A stretch of 64,000 nt of DNA from Vibrio penaeicida (lineage in GTDB: Bacteria > Pseudomonadota > Gammaproteobacteria > Enterobacterales > Vibrionaceae). The position numbers and the translations under genes were made by a program. Numbering within the stretch: the first letter of the stretch is position 1; each line of letters opens with the position of its first letter. The stretch is taken from contig NZ_BFAQ01000013.1 of NCBI RefSeq assembly GCF_002933855.1, forward strand, positions 1 through 64,000. Reading direction: 5' to 3'. Below the pieces are notes generated by a model. It did not search any database and was not told the origin of the DNA. It saw nothing but the letters and a program-made list of their open reading frames with translations. Positions 50,470 through 60,207 of this stretch are shown in pieces.

Positions 50470-52446
50470 ATGTCGTACAGTGAATACGCCGTTATTTTCG
50501 ACAGCGAGCTGAACATTTTAGGGAAAAATGAGCAATTGGAGCGAAGTAGGTTGTTAAGCTCAACCTTCGGGTCAATTGCCGGTTCTGAGCTTAAAATCAC
50601 ATGGCTTCTATCTGGTCAAGAACTCCACCCAACTCACCTTTCAATAGACAGCTCCACTCATGATGGACGAGTGATGGTGGAAAGTTCAGAAGGGACAAGC
50701 GAAGGTAGAATTGAAGTTATTCAAGTAGGGAAAGACGCTTTGTGGCAAGTGAGGTTTGCTCAAATAGGCGATCAATCCTTGTATCAGGAGTCGTCTGACG
50801 TTTTCAAGTTTCGAACCATGCTTGAGGGTTCTCGAGCCGGAACATGGGAGTGGAACGTACAAACTGGAGAGGTCGTTTTTAACGAAAGATGGGCGCAGAT
50901 CATTGGATATGAATTAGAAGAATTAAAGCCCATTAGTATTGATACATGGATAGCGCATTGCAATGAAGATGATTTAGTTCAATCCGAGAAAGTCCTTATG
51001 CGCCATTTTTCCGGTGAGCTTCCTTATTATGAATGCGAAGTTCGTATGACCCACAAAAACGGTCAAGAGGTTTGGGTGAGGGATTTTGGAAAGTTAATGA
51101 CACGCAATGCAAACGGAGACCCAGAATGGGTAGTTGGGACGCATATCGATATCACTACAAGTAAAACGATAACTCAAAACCTTGCATCGATGAACACTGA
51201 GCTTGATGCCATGATAGATGTTAGCCCCAATGTCATTTATCGATGCCAAGGCGACCCACTAATGAAAATTCAATTTATATCCAAAGACGTTGAAGAAATG
51301 ACGGGATACAAAAAGTCTGAAATCGTAAATTCCGACGGGTTTTGGGGAAAACGGCTTCCTTTGAGTGTTTGTAAAACAGAGAATGAGCAGTTTGTAAAAT
51401 GGCAAAGCTTCAGCCAAGAAGACGTTCTGAAACGGCAATATCGATTCCGGCATAAAGATGGGCATGACATCTGGCTATTAGACTCCATTAGAAAATTCAA
51501 AAGCCCGGTTTTTAAGACAAATGGCTATATTGGATCAATTTCTGATATCACTTCTCAAAAAGAACTAGAGATCAAATTACAGAGTAGTCAGCACAGGCTT
51601 AAAACGGCGCATCAAATCGGTAGGTTAGGGCATTGGGAGTGCAACCTAGATACGGGCGACGTTTATTGGTCGGACATGGTTTATACCATTCTCGGTTATG
51701 AGCGGGGTCAAGTTCAGCCAAGCCTTACTTTCTTTAAAAGCTTAGTCGCAAAAGAACATCAACGTCGTGTGAATGAAAGTGAGAAAGCCGCTCAGATAAG
51801 CGGCAAGTATGACGTTCAGCACATGATTAAACATTCCAATGGAACCTTCATTTGGGTTCATGAAATGGCCGATTTTCAGATAGGAACCAATACGTTAATT
51901 GGGACAATTCGTGATATTACTGATCAGAAGATCCTAGAGCTTCAGCTTCGCGAGCAAGCCATAACTGACCCGTTAACCGGAGCCTATAATCGTCGATTCT
52001 ACATTGAGAGGTTAGATGCGGAGTTTGAGCGATTTTGTCGGAGTGGGCGCTCATTTTGCCTGATGATGATCGATTTTGATGAATTCAAAGAAGTGAACGA
52101 CAATTTTGGTCATTTGTTTGGGGATGAAGTACTAAGGCAGATCGTATCTATTATCAAGAGCCGACTTCGTCACAATGATGTGCTAGCCCGTATTGGAGGG
52201 GAAGAATTCAGTGTTATCTTGCCAGAAACGAATATCGCTGGTGCTGTTCAATTGGCAGAGGCTATTCGGCAAAAAGTAAGCTCGACCGTTATTCACCATG
52301 AAGGGGATGAAACTTCCATTACGATTACCATTGGCTTAGTTGAAGCCCTTGAAAGCAAAGATTCAATAGATACGCTCATGCTACGTGCCGATGACTTACT
52401 CTATAAAGGAAAGATGTCGGGTCGTGATCGCGTGTACTCTCAATAA
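50470..52446 (+). CDS. Multi-PAS diguanylate cyclase
   Basis: A 658-residue soluble cyclase. An unusual N-terminal segment (1-105) is followed by three PAS/PAC units (about 112-232, 245-365 and 375-488), each ending in a PAC signature such as VGTHIDIT, GSISDIT or GTIRDIT. The GGDEF domain starts at DPLTGAYNRR and has active GGEEF at 576-580 and an RxxD inhibition site (RHND, 567-570). It has no phosphodiesterase domain. Start ATG 50470 has GAGGTAGGG shortly upstream. The sensory input is presumably cytoplasmic redox, light or small molecules, none of which can be read from sequence. Confidence 0.93.
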   Translation: MSYSEYAVIFDSELNILGKNEQLERSRLLSSTFGSIAGSELKITWLLSGQELHPTHLSIDSSTHDGRVMVESSEGTSEGRIEVIQVGKDALWQVRFAQIGDQSLYQESSDVFKFRTMLEGSRAGTWEWNVQTGEVVFNERWAQIIGYELEELKPISIDTWIAHCNEDDLVQSEKVLMRHFSGELPYYECEVRMTHKNGQEVWVRDFGKLMTRNANGDPEWVVGTHIDITTSKTITQNLASMNTELDAMIDVSPNVIYRCQGDPLMKIQFISKDVEEMTGYKKSEIVNSDGFWGKRLPLSVCKTENEQFVKWQSFSQEDVLKRQYRFRHKDGHDIWLLDSIRKFKSPVFKTNGYIGSISDITSQKELEIKLQSSQHRLKTAHQIGRLGHWECNLDTGDVYWSDMVYTILGYERGQVQPSLTFFKSLVAKEHQRRVNESEKAAQISGKYDVQHMIKHSNGTFIWVHEMADFQIGTNTLIGTIRDITDQKILELQLREQAITDPLTGAYNRRFYIERLDAEFERFCRSGRSFCLMMIDFDEFKEVNDNFGHLFGDEVLRQIVSIIKSRLRHNDVLARIGGEEFSVILPETNIAGAVQLAEAIRQKVSSTVIHHEGDETSITITIGLVEALESKDSIDTLMLRADDLLYKGKMSGRDRVYSQ

Positions 52447-52629
52447 CATATCTGCGCCGTGTTTAAAACGTATTGAACTCGAATAAAATTGAACAGGGAA
52501 GGGTCAACAGACCGAAATATCTATTGAGAATTCACATTTTGAGCAGTAAGATCTCCGAAACAAAATTGGTCTCTGTCTCCCATCTTGCAGAGGCACCATC
52601 ATCAACTTTTAACTTATTTTAGGATCTCT

Positions 52630-53001
52630 GTGCCTCGATTAGTTTTAGTTCGTGGTTTACCTGGTTCTGGGAAATCAACCTACGCCAAATCTTTATCTAT
52701 CCACCATGTGGAAGCGGATATGTATTTTGTAAATCAACACGGTACGTATCAATTCAACCCCAAAAAACTCCGGCACGCCCACAGATGGTGCCAAGGTCAA
52801 ACGGAACATTTGCTAAAAAAAGGTCGGGACGTTGTAGTTTCTAATACGTTTATTGAGCTCTGGGAAATGGACCCCTATTTGGAAATGGCTACGCAATTCA
52901 ATGTGGATGTTGAGGTGGTTGTCTGTGGCGGAAACTTCACCTCGATACATGATGTGCCCAAAAGCACCATTAAAAAAATGAAATTCAAATGGCAGGACTA
53001 A
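52630..53001 (+). CDS. Small P-loop kinase-like ATPase (N4BP2/polynucleotide-kinase-like)
   Basis: A 123-residue single-domain P-loop protein. Walker A is RGLPGSGKSTYA (residues 7-18). The motif VEADMYFVN, the lid-like arrangement and VVVSNTFIELWEMDPYLEMA are characteristic of the AAA_33/N4BP2-like group of small kinases that includes polynucleotide 5'-kinases. The start is GTG, 5 bases after AGGA, immediately before the first strand. Substrate unknown; a nucleotide or nucleic-acid 5'-end is the likely target. Confidence 0.8.
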   Translation: MPRLVLVRGLPGSGKSTYAKSLSIHHVEADMYFVNQHGTYQFNPKKLRHAHRWCQGQTEHLLKKGRDVVVSNTFIELWEMDPYLEMATQFNVDVEVVVCGGNFTSIHDVPKSTIKKMKFKWQD

Positions 53002-53054
53002 CGGTAATCACTCAGATTATCCACACATCTCAAAAAATCACACTCCTTTAAAAG

Positions 53055-53081
53055 ACAACAGCACTGTAAAGGTGCTGTTGT
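53055..53081 (-). terminator. Terminator after the M20 peptidase
   Basis: ACAACAGCAC (53055-53064) pairs with GTGCTGTTGT (53072-53081) around a 7-base loop. The minus-strand tail is CTTTTAAAG, so the T-run is short. Confidence 0.65.
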
Positions 53082-53129
53082 AGAATATCCATCGCTTGAC
53101 GCGGAATGTATTACATAAGAATCAGAATA

Positions 53130-54236
53130 TTACGACGATAGGTGTTTTACCAGAAAGCGCGTGATATCAACCATGTCTACGACCTTAATAAATTCTTCTG
53201 TAGTGTGAACTTTTGCCATACCAGTCGATAGGTTCACGGTTTTTAAACCTCTACTGTTAAAAATATTAGCGTCACTGCCGCCGCCAGTAGACTTTGTTGC
53301 TGCCGCAATACCAAGTGATTCGAAGCTCGATTTAATAGAAGAGACATGTTCATCATCGTCGCTTATGTTGTATGCATTATAAGCTCGGGTAGACTCAATG
53401 TTCACTGAAGCACCGTGTTTTTCTGCCGCTTGCTTAAAGGTATCTTCCATGTGCTTAACTTGCTTGGCGAGCTTTACATCATCTAGCGATCTTGCTTCTG
53501 CTTCGATATAGATTTCAGGCATCACAATGTTGGTTGCTTGGCCACCAGACACGACACCAATGTTTGCAGTTGTTTCAAAATCAATACGAGACAGCGTCAT
53601 GCTGGCTATGGCTTCTGAAGCAACGACCATTGCATTAATTCCTTCCTCCGGTGCTAGCCCAGCATGCGCAGGTCTACCTGTAATGGTTACCTTTAAATTT
53701 TGCTGCCCAGGTGCCGTAGTAATGATAGTGCCAATGGGACCACCAGAATCTAAAACGATGGCGTACTCAGACTCGACACAATCAAGTTCGAACTGCCTTG
53801 AACCTTGAAGCCCACCTTCTTCGTGAACGGTAAAAGCGACTTCGATAGTTTGATGAGGGAGTGCATTTTCTTGAAGTGTTCGAACCGCTTCAAATAATGC
53901 AGCGATTCCAGATTTATCATCTCCACCTAAGATCGTGTCTCCAGCGCTTCGTATGACGCCATTCTCTTCAATAGGAACAATTCCATTACCAGGAGTAACG
54001 GTATCTAAATGTGAACTCACAAGAACACTGCCATCGAGTGATCCCTTTAGTTTTCCATAAACATTGAACCCGTTAGAGATATCTTCGGTAACAGGCTGCC
54101 TTTTAACTTCAAACCCTAGTTGACCGAGTTGTTCCGAAATTGTTTCAGCCATTTGTTTTTCGTTTCTAGATTCGCTGTCGATTCTGACTAATGACATGAA
54201 ATGTTCGACAAGTCTTTGTTGGTTTACTTGTGGCAT
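53130..54236 (-). CDS. M20-family tripeptidase/PepT-like aminopeptidase
   Basis: A zinc exopeptidase of 368 residues that trims short peptides in the cytoplasm. Metal-site motifs in order: SSHLDTV (His79-like), GGDDKSGIAAL with the bridging Asp, TVHEEGGLQG containing the catalytic Glu, and VLDSGG. A dimerisation lid domain (about 180-290, GRPAHAGLAPEEGINA) is inserted, and STGGGSDANIF gives the last His-equivalent region. Length and motifs fit the PepT-like/YqjE group more than PepT itself (about 410). Confidence 0.92.
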   Translation of the reverse strand: MPQVNQQRLVEHFMSLVRIDSESRNEKQMAETISEQLGQLGFEVKRQPVTEDISNGFNVYGKLKGSLDGSVLVSSHLDTVTPGNGIVPIEENGVIRSAGDTILGGDDKSGIAALFEAVRTLQENALPHQTIEVAFTVHEEGGLQGSRQFELDCVESEYAIVLDSGGPIGTIITTAPGQQNLKVTITGRPAHAGLAPEEGINAMVVASEAIASMTLSRIDFETTANIGVVSGGQATNIVMPEIYIEAEARSLDDVKLAKQVKHMEDTFKQAAEKHGASVNIESTRAYNAYNISDDDEHVSSIKSSFESLGIAAATKSTGGGSDANIFNSRGLKTVNLSTGMAKVHTTEEFIKVVDMVDITRFLVKHLSS

Positions 54237-54470
54237 GAGACCTCTGTAAATGGATAAGAGTGGAACTGGATGAGTGATTTGGTATTACGAGCGTGTATTC
54301 TTCCGGGTTACTTTTCGCAAAAGAACAGATTGCCTTCCAAAGTCACGTTTAAATCAGAACATTACATTAAATCTCTTTATTATAAGGATGCCTTAGATCA
54401 AAGTTGGTCTCGATAGCAAATATCAAACAAACGCTGCTATTCTTTAGAGAAGTAGTGAAAGGATAAAAAA

Positions 54471-55139
54471 ATGAAAAAACTGTTGTTGTTGCTGGTTTTA
54501 CTAGGTCTAGGTGGTGGTGGAGCTTACTACTATTTCGTCATGATGCCACAAGCCATGATGGCAACAGACACAGAAACAAAAATGGTTGAGCAAGAAACCG
54601 ATCCTGATGGCGCTATTATGGAGCTAGAAAACAAAGAGAACCTTGCCACAATCGAACTTGGTGAATATTACGTTTCGTCGAGTAGCCTTAATGTTAGACG
54701 AGAACCGGGCACAAACGCGTCGATTTCTCGTGTGCTGGATATTGGCGATAAAGTCGATGTTTTAGAGTCGAATCAAGGTTGGGCCCGCATCTCTGAATAT
54801 CATAAGTATGGTGATGGTGAATTCGCTCAATGGGTTTCTGAACAATTTCTCTCTTCTTCTGTCCCAGAAAATCTAGCGGAAGTTCGCTCTGGTCGCTTGG
54901 AAATAGCGATTAAAGGGTCCGACAATTTCTTGAATCACCGTGATTTATTTCTTTCGGTATCGCAACTTCTTATAAACGATGGAATATGCACGAATACCGA
55001 TTTCAAAGAAATTGGTGGATGGTTAAAGTCGGTAGATTATCGCCCTCGTGATGTGTATTACACCTATTGCGGTGGAATAGAAAGAGAACACAAAATTTAT
55101 CTAGATGCAGAAAATGGTGAATTATTGAATGTTAACTAG
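54471..55139 (+). CDS. Membrane-anchored SH3 (SH3b) protein
   Basis: A 222-residue protein tethered by an N-terminal hydrophobic helix (residues 2-27, rich in Leu and Gly). An acidic linker follows, then a bacterial SH3 domain (about 65-130) containing SSLNVRREPGTNASISRVL and GWARIS, which typically binds cell-wall peptides. The C-terminal 90 residues (SGRLEIAIKGSDNFLNHRDLF, ICTNTDFKEIGGWL) have no clear relative. A strong AAGGAT-type ribosome site precedes the ATG. It likely acts in the periplasm at the cell wall. Confidence 0.8.
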   Translation: MKKLLLLLVLLGLGGGGAYYYFVMMPQAMMATDTETKMVEQETDPDGAIMELENKENLATIELGEYYVSSSSLNVRREPGTNASISRVLDIGDKVDVLESNQGWARISEYHKYGDGEFAQWVSEQFLSSSVPENLAEVRSGRLEIAIKGSDNFLNHRDLFLSVSQLLINDGICTNTDFKEIGGWLKSVDYRPRDVYYTYCGGIEREHKIYLDAENGELLNVN

Positions 55140-55237
55140 ATGTAACGAAGTTGTTGGGTTGTGACCACTTAAATTTACGACCTGAAATGTGTTCTATTTG
55201 TTTGTTTTTAAGCCAAATCTAGCCCGCCCACTTTAAG

Positions 55238-55255
55238 TGTAAATATTGTTGTACA
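55238..55255. promoter_or_regulatory. TyrR-like box upstream of hpd
   Basis: TGTAAATATTGTTGTACA matches the TyrR strong-box pattern TGTAAA-N6-TTTACA in 11 of 12 defined positions. It lies 124 bases before the hpd start. TyrR responds to aromatic amino acids, which suits a tyrosine-degradation gene. Confidence 0.55.
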
Positions 55256-55378
55256 CCTGCGGTTTTATTTATTGAATTTATCATTTCATTAACATCTATT
55301 TTCAACTAGCACTTTTTCATCCATGTTGTTAATAACTTCGCGATTCAGCGAATACTCAGCTCATGGAGGAAAAGGGCA

Positions 55379-56452
55379 GTGAATACTTCATACAACCCAC
55401 TTGGCACCGACGGATTTGAATTTGTTGAATACACAGCAGCAAATGAAAAAGGCATTAATGATTTAAAATCTTTGTTTTCTTCACTTGGTTTTGCAGAAAT
55501 TGCTAAACATCGCTCCAAAGAAGCATGGCTATATCGCCAAGGTGACATCAACTTTATTGTGAATGGCCAACCTAACAGCCAGGCAGAAAAGTTTGCAGCC
55601 GAGCATGGACCATCGGTCTGCGGTATGGCGTTTAGAGTTCAGGAAGCGGCAAAGGCGCTTGCTCACGCTTTAGAAAATGGCGGTGAAAAATACGTAACTG
55701 AAATCGGTCCAATGGAACTGAGCATTCCTGGTATTTATGGTATTGGCGAAAGCATTTTATATTTTGTAGACCGCTATGGCACAAACGAAATTTATGATGT
55801 TGATTTTACCTTCTATGAAGATGCAAGTGAGCGCTTAAAAGTAAAAGACGTCGGGCTCAACGTTATCGACCATCTAACTCACAATGTCCACCAAGGCAAT
55901 ATGGATGTTTGGTCTGGTTTTTATGAGCGCATCGGAAATTTCCGAGAGATCCGTTATTTTGACATTGAAGGCAAGTTAACGGGGCTTGTTAGCCGTGCTA
56001 TGACAGCGCCTTGTGGCAAAATTCGCATTCCTATTAATGAATCTTCAGATGATAAATCTCAAATCGAAGAGTTTTTAAAAGAGTACAACGGAGAAGGTAT
56101 TCAGCATATCGCTCTGACGACAGATGATATTTACGAAACTGTGAAAACTCTACGTGATCGTGGCATGGATTTCATGCCTACCCCTGATACGTATTATGAA
56201 AAAATTGATCAACGCGTAGAAGGGCACGGGGAAGACGTGAGCCGTCTTAAAGATTTACAAGTTCTTATCGATGGTGCTCCGTTGAAAGATGGTATCCTCC
56301 TTCAAATATTCACACAAACCGTTATTGGTCCAGTGTTCTTCGAAATCATTCAACGTAAAGGTAATGAAGGGTTTGGTGAGGGTAACTTTAAAGCGTTGTT
56401 CGAATCGATAGAGGAAGACCAAATCAGACGAGGTGTGCTTCAAAACGCATAG
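55379..56452 (+). CDS. hpd: 4-hydroxyphenylpyruvate dioxygenase
   Basis: Non-heme Fe(II) enzyme of 357 residues converting 4-hydroxyphenylpyruvate to homogentisate in tyrosine breakdown. It has two vicinal-oxygen-chelate halves. The iron ligands are His165 in IDHLTHNV, His243 in IQHIALTTDD and Glu322 in PVFFEIIQRKG. The C-terminal EGNFKALFESIE helix gates the active site. The start is GTG, 9 bases after GGAGG. In many Vibrio genomes the homogentisate genes follow it; here it is alone and ends with a terminator. A TyrR-like site lies upstream. Confidence 0.95.
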   Translation: MNTSYNPLGTDGFEFVEYTAANEKGINDLKSLFSSLGFAEIAKHRSKEAWLYRQGDINFIVNGQPNSQAEKFAAEHGPSVCGMAFRVQEAAKALAHALENGGEKYVTEIGPMELSIPGIYGIGESILYFVDRYGTNEIYDVDFTFYEDASERLKVKDVGLNVIDHLTHNVHQGNMDVWSGFYERIGNFREIRYFDIEGKLTGLVSRAMTAPCGKIRIPINESSDDKSQIEEFLKEYNGEGIQHIALTTDDIYETVKTLRDRGMDFMPTPDTYYEKIDQRVEGHGEDVSRLKDLQVLIDGAPLKDGILLQIFTQTVIGPVFFEIIQRKGNEGFGEGNFKALFESIEEDQIRRGVLQNA

Positions 56453-56520
56453 CTCTAACTATTAATATAGGCTCTCAATGATTAAGAGAGCAAAAGCAAT
56501 AGTCACATTGCACTACGCCA

Positions 56521-56547
56521 AAGCTGCCTAAATAGGCAGCTTTTTTT
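56521..56547 (+). terminator. Rho-independent terminator after hpd
   Basis: GCTGCCTA (56523-56530) pairs with TAGGCAGC (56533-56540) through a two-base tip, followed by seven T. It also lies after the minus-strand GGDEF gene's stop. Confidence 0.9.
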
Positions 56548-56551
56548 GTCC

Positions 56552-57565
56552 TCACTTAAAATGGCAAAAAAGAGATTTATCTTTATAAATACGACTCTTT
56601 CCTTCATTTTTTGCTAGATAAAGGTTTTCATCCAGCTCCGCCCACATTTGGGCGTCATAAGTTTGTGATGTAATAACACCACCACTTACTGTTGTGTATA
56701 TGTGCTCGTGGTTATGTAGAATCGGGTTGACTGAAATGCAGCGCATTATGGATTCTACCGCCGTTTTAACTGAGCCAGAGTATTCGACCAATTCTTTCGA
56801 AAGCGTGATTACAAATTCTTCACCGCCTATACGGTATACCGAGTCAGAGCCACAAAACCGTTGTAGGCGCTTAGTGATATCAATCAATACTTTATCACCG
56901 CCATCATGCCCGAAATTATCATTAATGTGTTTGAAATTATCGATATCGAAGCAAATAATTGCAGGGGCATGCGCATTGGTGTTTTCATTGCCTATCATGT
57001 AGCAATCTAACGCTCTACGGTTTAACGCACCCGTTAAAAAGTCAAAGTGAGCCAATTTCTCCCAATGGACTTGGTGGTTATTTCGTTTGCACTCGTAGGT
57101 AAAACAAATTGAAGCCGATAGAGCATAAGCAAAAACGAAGTTGACTATGGTAATGCTTAGTGTGTTATCCCAGTAAAATAGCAGAGCGACAATCGTAATG
57201 GCTAAATAGAAGCCAGAACTGAAACTGCCTTCTTTTTTACCGAGTAGAAAATAGTAGATCGGCGGTAAGCATATGGTCCATTGAAAAACGCCTTCTTCTA
57301 CCGGTTTTGTAACAGTCGCGTAGAGAATCACGACACTAAACATCAGTGTATGGGCGCGAATGATGTTCTTTTTGTTTGATGAAACGTCGAACTTAAACCG
57401 CGTAATAAGCGCGATAATGCTGTATGCCACCTGAAATGTGAAGAGAGCGTAGTCTTTCAAAACGTAATTGAGAATGGCTAAAGGAATACAAACCATTCCT
57501 AAAACAGTCGATAGCCGAATGAAAACCCGCTCACGGAAGTTTTCAATCTCTTTATGCTGACTCAT
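56552..57565 (-). CDS. Membrane diguanylate cyclase
   Basis: A 337-residue protein with six predicted transmembrane helices (about residues 15-155), a MASE-like sensor embedded in the inner membrane. The GGDEF domain has DFLTGALNRRAL, FDIDNFKHIND and an intact GGEEF (247-251). The expected RxxD inhibition site is absent (CGSD), so feedback control should be weak. Its start lies inside the last codons of the upstream GGDEF-EAL gene (14-base overlap), so both proteins are made together, an apparent cyclase/phosphodiesterase pair. Confidence 0.93.
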   Translation of the reverse strand: MSQHKEIENFRERVFIRLSTVLGMVCIPLAILNYVLKDYALFTFQVAYSIIALITRFKFDVSSNKKNIIRAHTLMFSVVILYATVTKPVEEGVFQWTICLPPIYYFLLGKKEGSFSSGFYLAITIVALLFYWDNTLSITIVNFVFAYALSASICFTYECKRNNHQVHWEKLAHFDFLTGALNRRALDCYMIGNENTNAHAPAIICFDIDNFKHINDNFGHDGGDKVLIDITKRLQRFCGSDSVYRIGGEEFVITLSKELVEYSGSVKTAVESIMRCISVNPILHNHEHIYTTVSGGVITSQTYDAQMWAELDENLYLAKNEGKSRIYKDKSLFCHFK

Positions 57566-59885
57566 CGATGTACTCTCCGTTTTCTAGAACGTTTTCAATA
57601 GGCTGAGGTTTGTGAATAAGGTAGCCTTGTCCGAACTGCACACCCAGCTGTTTTAGAATGGAACGTTCTGTTTCCGTTTCAACAAATTCCGCTACAACTT
57701 GAGAACCGTTAAGTGCGGCAAGTTCTACAATGGATGCGATCATTTTTTGTTTAAACTTGGAATGTTCAACGTTTTGAACCAATGAGCCATCGATCTTTAT
57801 GAAATCAAATATCTCTTTTGAAAGAGTGGCGTAGCTAGAAAACCCCGATCCAAAATCATCCAAAGCTATCTTTACACCCGTTTTTCTGAGGTTCTGTAAT
57901 GCTGAAGAGAAATCGTCATCCATGGAATAGAATGCTTGTTCCGTTAATTCCAAGCACAACCTGATACGCATTTCATGAGGTAGGGAATGTAAGTACGTAA
58001 GGATATTGGTATTAAGAAGAGAGCTAGGTGTAACGTTGACGGACAGTTCCACCTCTTTGAATTTAGCGAGAACTTCAGCCGATTTCGTTAGCATGGCTGC
58101 GTCTAAAACCGACTCAATACCGTGAAAATGCACTACCTTCAATAATTGAGGGGCGGGTATGATTCGTGGAAATTGGGTGCCGTAGTGAAGTCGACACAAG
58201 GTTTCGTATTTTCGCCTATAGCTGTGTTCCGTTATTGGAAATATGTGTTGTGCATAACATTTAAGACTAGGGGATTGTATAAGGGCTATAGCGTCGCCTT
58301 TCCGTTCGGGTAAGCAATAGATCATAAAATGATCTTCTTCATTCCAGTCTTTATAGAGCAGATTGGAATCAAAGGCGTTTTTGCAGCAAAACTGTACTTT
58401 GAAAAGGCAGTCTTTATAGGAATCAGCAGTTTTAGCCTCATAACGCCCAAAACAAATGTCTATCTTTGTTTCAGTCGAGTAATTTAAGTTATCTTCAAAC
58501 AGGCTTATAAGTTTTTTAGATGATGACATGTCTGTTATCAGTAGGAAGCTGGAAGACTTCACACGATACAAATTCCCAGTATTCATCAACGCTATCTGTT
58601 TTAACTCACGTGATAACTTGATTAACACATGATTGCCAAACGCCCTACCATGACGTCGATTGATTGTGTCGATGTTTTTAATATCGATAAAATATATAAA
58701 TTTTCTTGAGGGTAATTGCCCCTTACTTTCAAGAATTTTTGCATCCAGTAGACCGGTTAATGGGTCTATGTTTCTACTCCCTTTTCGCACAGAGTAATCA
58801 TTGAAGTTTACAACACGCATATCAGCTAACTCGTATATGCAGAGCGTTATGATCAACACGTGAAATAGGTAATACATTGTCTGAATTAGAAATATGTACT
58901 TCGTGATGTCGGTATTGCGGTAACTGGCGATAGCAATCAGCAATGAGATGCCAAAGCAAGCGGCGTACATACTAATAATGAAGGGTTTGTAGCGTGTATC
59001 TTTGTGTGAAATTAGATGGTAGAAAACCAAAACGCCTGCCAGCATGTTAATAAACAAGTTGAGTTCACTGGCTTGAAAAAGATTGAGCACCACAATTTGC
59101 GTCGTGATGACTGAAATGATAACCACGGTATGTTTTGAGCCAATCTTTCCTGTTTCCTTGCAATAGATGGTTAAATGAAATGAAAAAATTGAAATGATAT
59201 AGCAAGAGTAGAGTAGGTCGCTACCAAGCCAAGGACTGTTAGAGATACCAACCTCGCTGATATGGCTGAGTGGCAAAAAACCAAAACCATAAAAGCAAAA
59301 GGCGGTAAATGTCACCATATAGACGAGGCAGGCAACCGATGACAGCTTGCTTTCATACCATTTGAATCGTGCATAAAAAAGGCAGAGAACCGCAAATGCC
59401 GTCATAAGGGCGACAACGAAAGTATCTCTCGCTATTAATTGATCAAACAAGTCATCATTTTTGATCAAAAGAGCGTTAAAAATGGCGAACTGACCTTCAG
59501 GCGCTTTTAGGTATATTTGGTCATAAACAAAATGTTTATCCAAACTGATTGAGCGCATGTTGTCGAACTCATGCTGTTTGACCAACGCTTTTTGAGATAA
59601 ATAGTAAACGGTGCCTTGAGAAAGTGTCCGGTTTACAAGGTACATAGAGTAAAGATCTTTCTCGTACTCCAAAATATCCAAGCGAAACCAACAACTTTCA
59701 ACATTGCTTGGCGCACATTGACCTTTTCGCTCCCATTGTTCATCACTTCTTGGAAACACATGATCGGTTGCTAAACTCCCAAAACTGGTTTTGTTATGTA
59801 CAACACGCTGATGTTCAAGATTAAATTGAGAAAATACAGACAGCGTACATATTGTGAAAAACAACGAGATCAAAAGAGTAGGCAT
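57552..59885 (-). CDS. 7TMR-DISM-type protein with degenerate GGDEF and EAL domain
   Basis: A 777-residue membrane protein. After a signal sequence comes a periplasmic domain (about 20-150, with CWFRLDILEYEKDLYSMYLVN), then seven predicted helices (about 155-355), as in 7TMR-DISM sensors. The GGDEF domain (about 370-500) is degenerate: the active loop reads VKSSSF, so no cyclase activity is expected. The EAL domain uses ETL (561-563), but Asn in LSVNVTP, Glu in LELTEQ, DDFGSG, KIDGS, AEFVETE and the FGQGYL Gln are all kept. It should be a phosphodiesterase, with the dead GGDEF possibly binding GTP. Confidence 0.9.
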   Translation of the reverse strand: MPTLLISLFFTICTLSVFSQFNLEHQRVVHNKTSFGSLATDHVFPRSDEQWERKGQCAPSNVESCWFRLDILEYEKDLYSMYLVNRTLSQGTVYYLSQKALVKQHEFDNMRSISLDKHFVYDQIYLKAPEGQFAIFNALLIKNDDLFDQLIARDTFVVALMTAFAVLCLFYARFKWYESKLSSVACLVYMVTFTAFCFYGFGFLPLSHISEVGISNSPWLGSDLLYSCYIISIFSFHLTIYCKETGKIGSKHTVVIISVITTQIVVLNLFQASELNLFINMLAGVLVFYHLISHKDTRYKPFIISMYAACFGISLLIAIASYRNTDITKYIFLIQTMYYLFHVLIITLCIYELADMRVVNFNDYSVRKGSRNIDPLTGLLDAKILESKGQLPSRKFIYFIDIKNIDTINRRHGRAFGNHVLIKLSRELKQIALMNTGNLYRVKSSSFLLITDMSSSKKLISLFEDNLNYSTETKIDICFGRYEAKTADSYKDCLFKVQFCCKNAFDSNLLYKDWNEEDHFMIYCLPERKGDAIALIQSPSLKCYAQHIFPITEHSYRRKYETLCRLHYGTQFPRIIPAPQLLKVVHFHGIESVLDAAMLTKSAEVLAKFKEVELSVNVTPSSLLNTNILTYLHSLPHEMRIRLCLELTEQAFYSMDDDFSSALQNLRKTGVKIALDDFGSGFSSYATLSKEIFDFIKIDGSLVQNVEHSKFKQKMIASIVELAALNGSQVVAEFVETETERSILKQLGVQFGQGYLIHKPQPIENVLENGEYIDESA

Positions 59886-60207
59886 CGCTATACATCCTAT
59901 AAAGCAAGGTCGCGGCAGAATTATAGAGAGAACTTTCGGCCAATTGGAAAAGCCTGTTATACAAACAGCTTGTTTTGGTCAGCTTGGTCGCAACATATTA
60001 AGCCCTACATTTTATCTGCTGCCTTTCTATTGATTACTCAAGCCGGAACGCGCTCCATTTTGTACAGATCAAATGCCGTATTGGTGTGCTGGCTGGATCA
60101 TTTTGTAACCAACCTGATGACAAAGACGCCAACCAGTTCAAAAACCTAAAATTTCCACTTGCACCCCTGAGCTGCAATGGGTAATATCCTCCTCGTTCCA
60201 AGGGAAT
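59886..60207 (+). promoter_or_regulatory. Upstream region of the tRNA-Val operon with a strong promoter
   Basis: No gene in this 322-base stretch. TTGCAC (60159-60164) and TAATAT (60182-60187) are separated by exactly 17 bases. They are followed by a GC-rich discriminator (CCTCCTCG), as in stable-RNA promoters under stringent control. Start of transcription is expected about 60194, 14 bases before the first tRNA. Confidence 0.75.
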
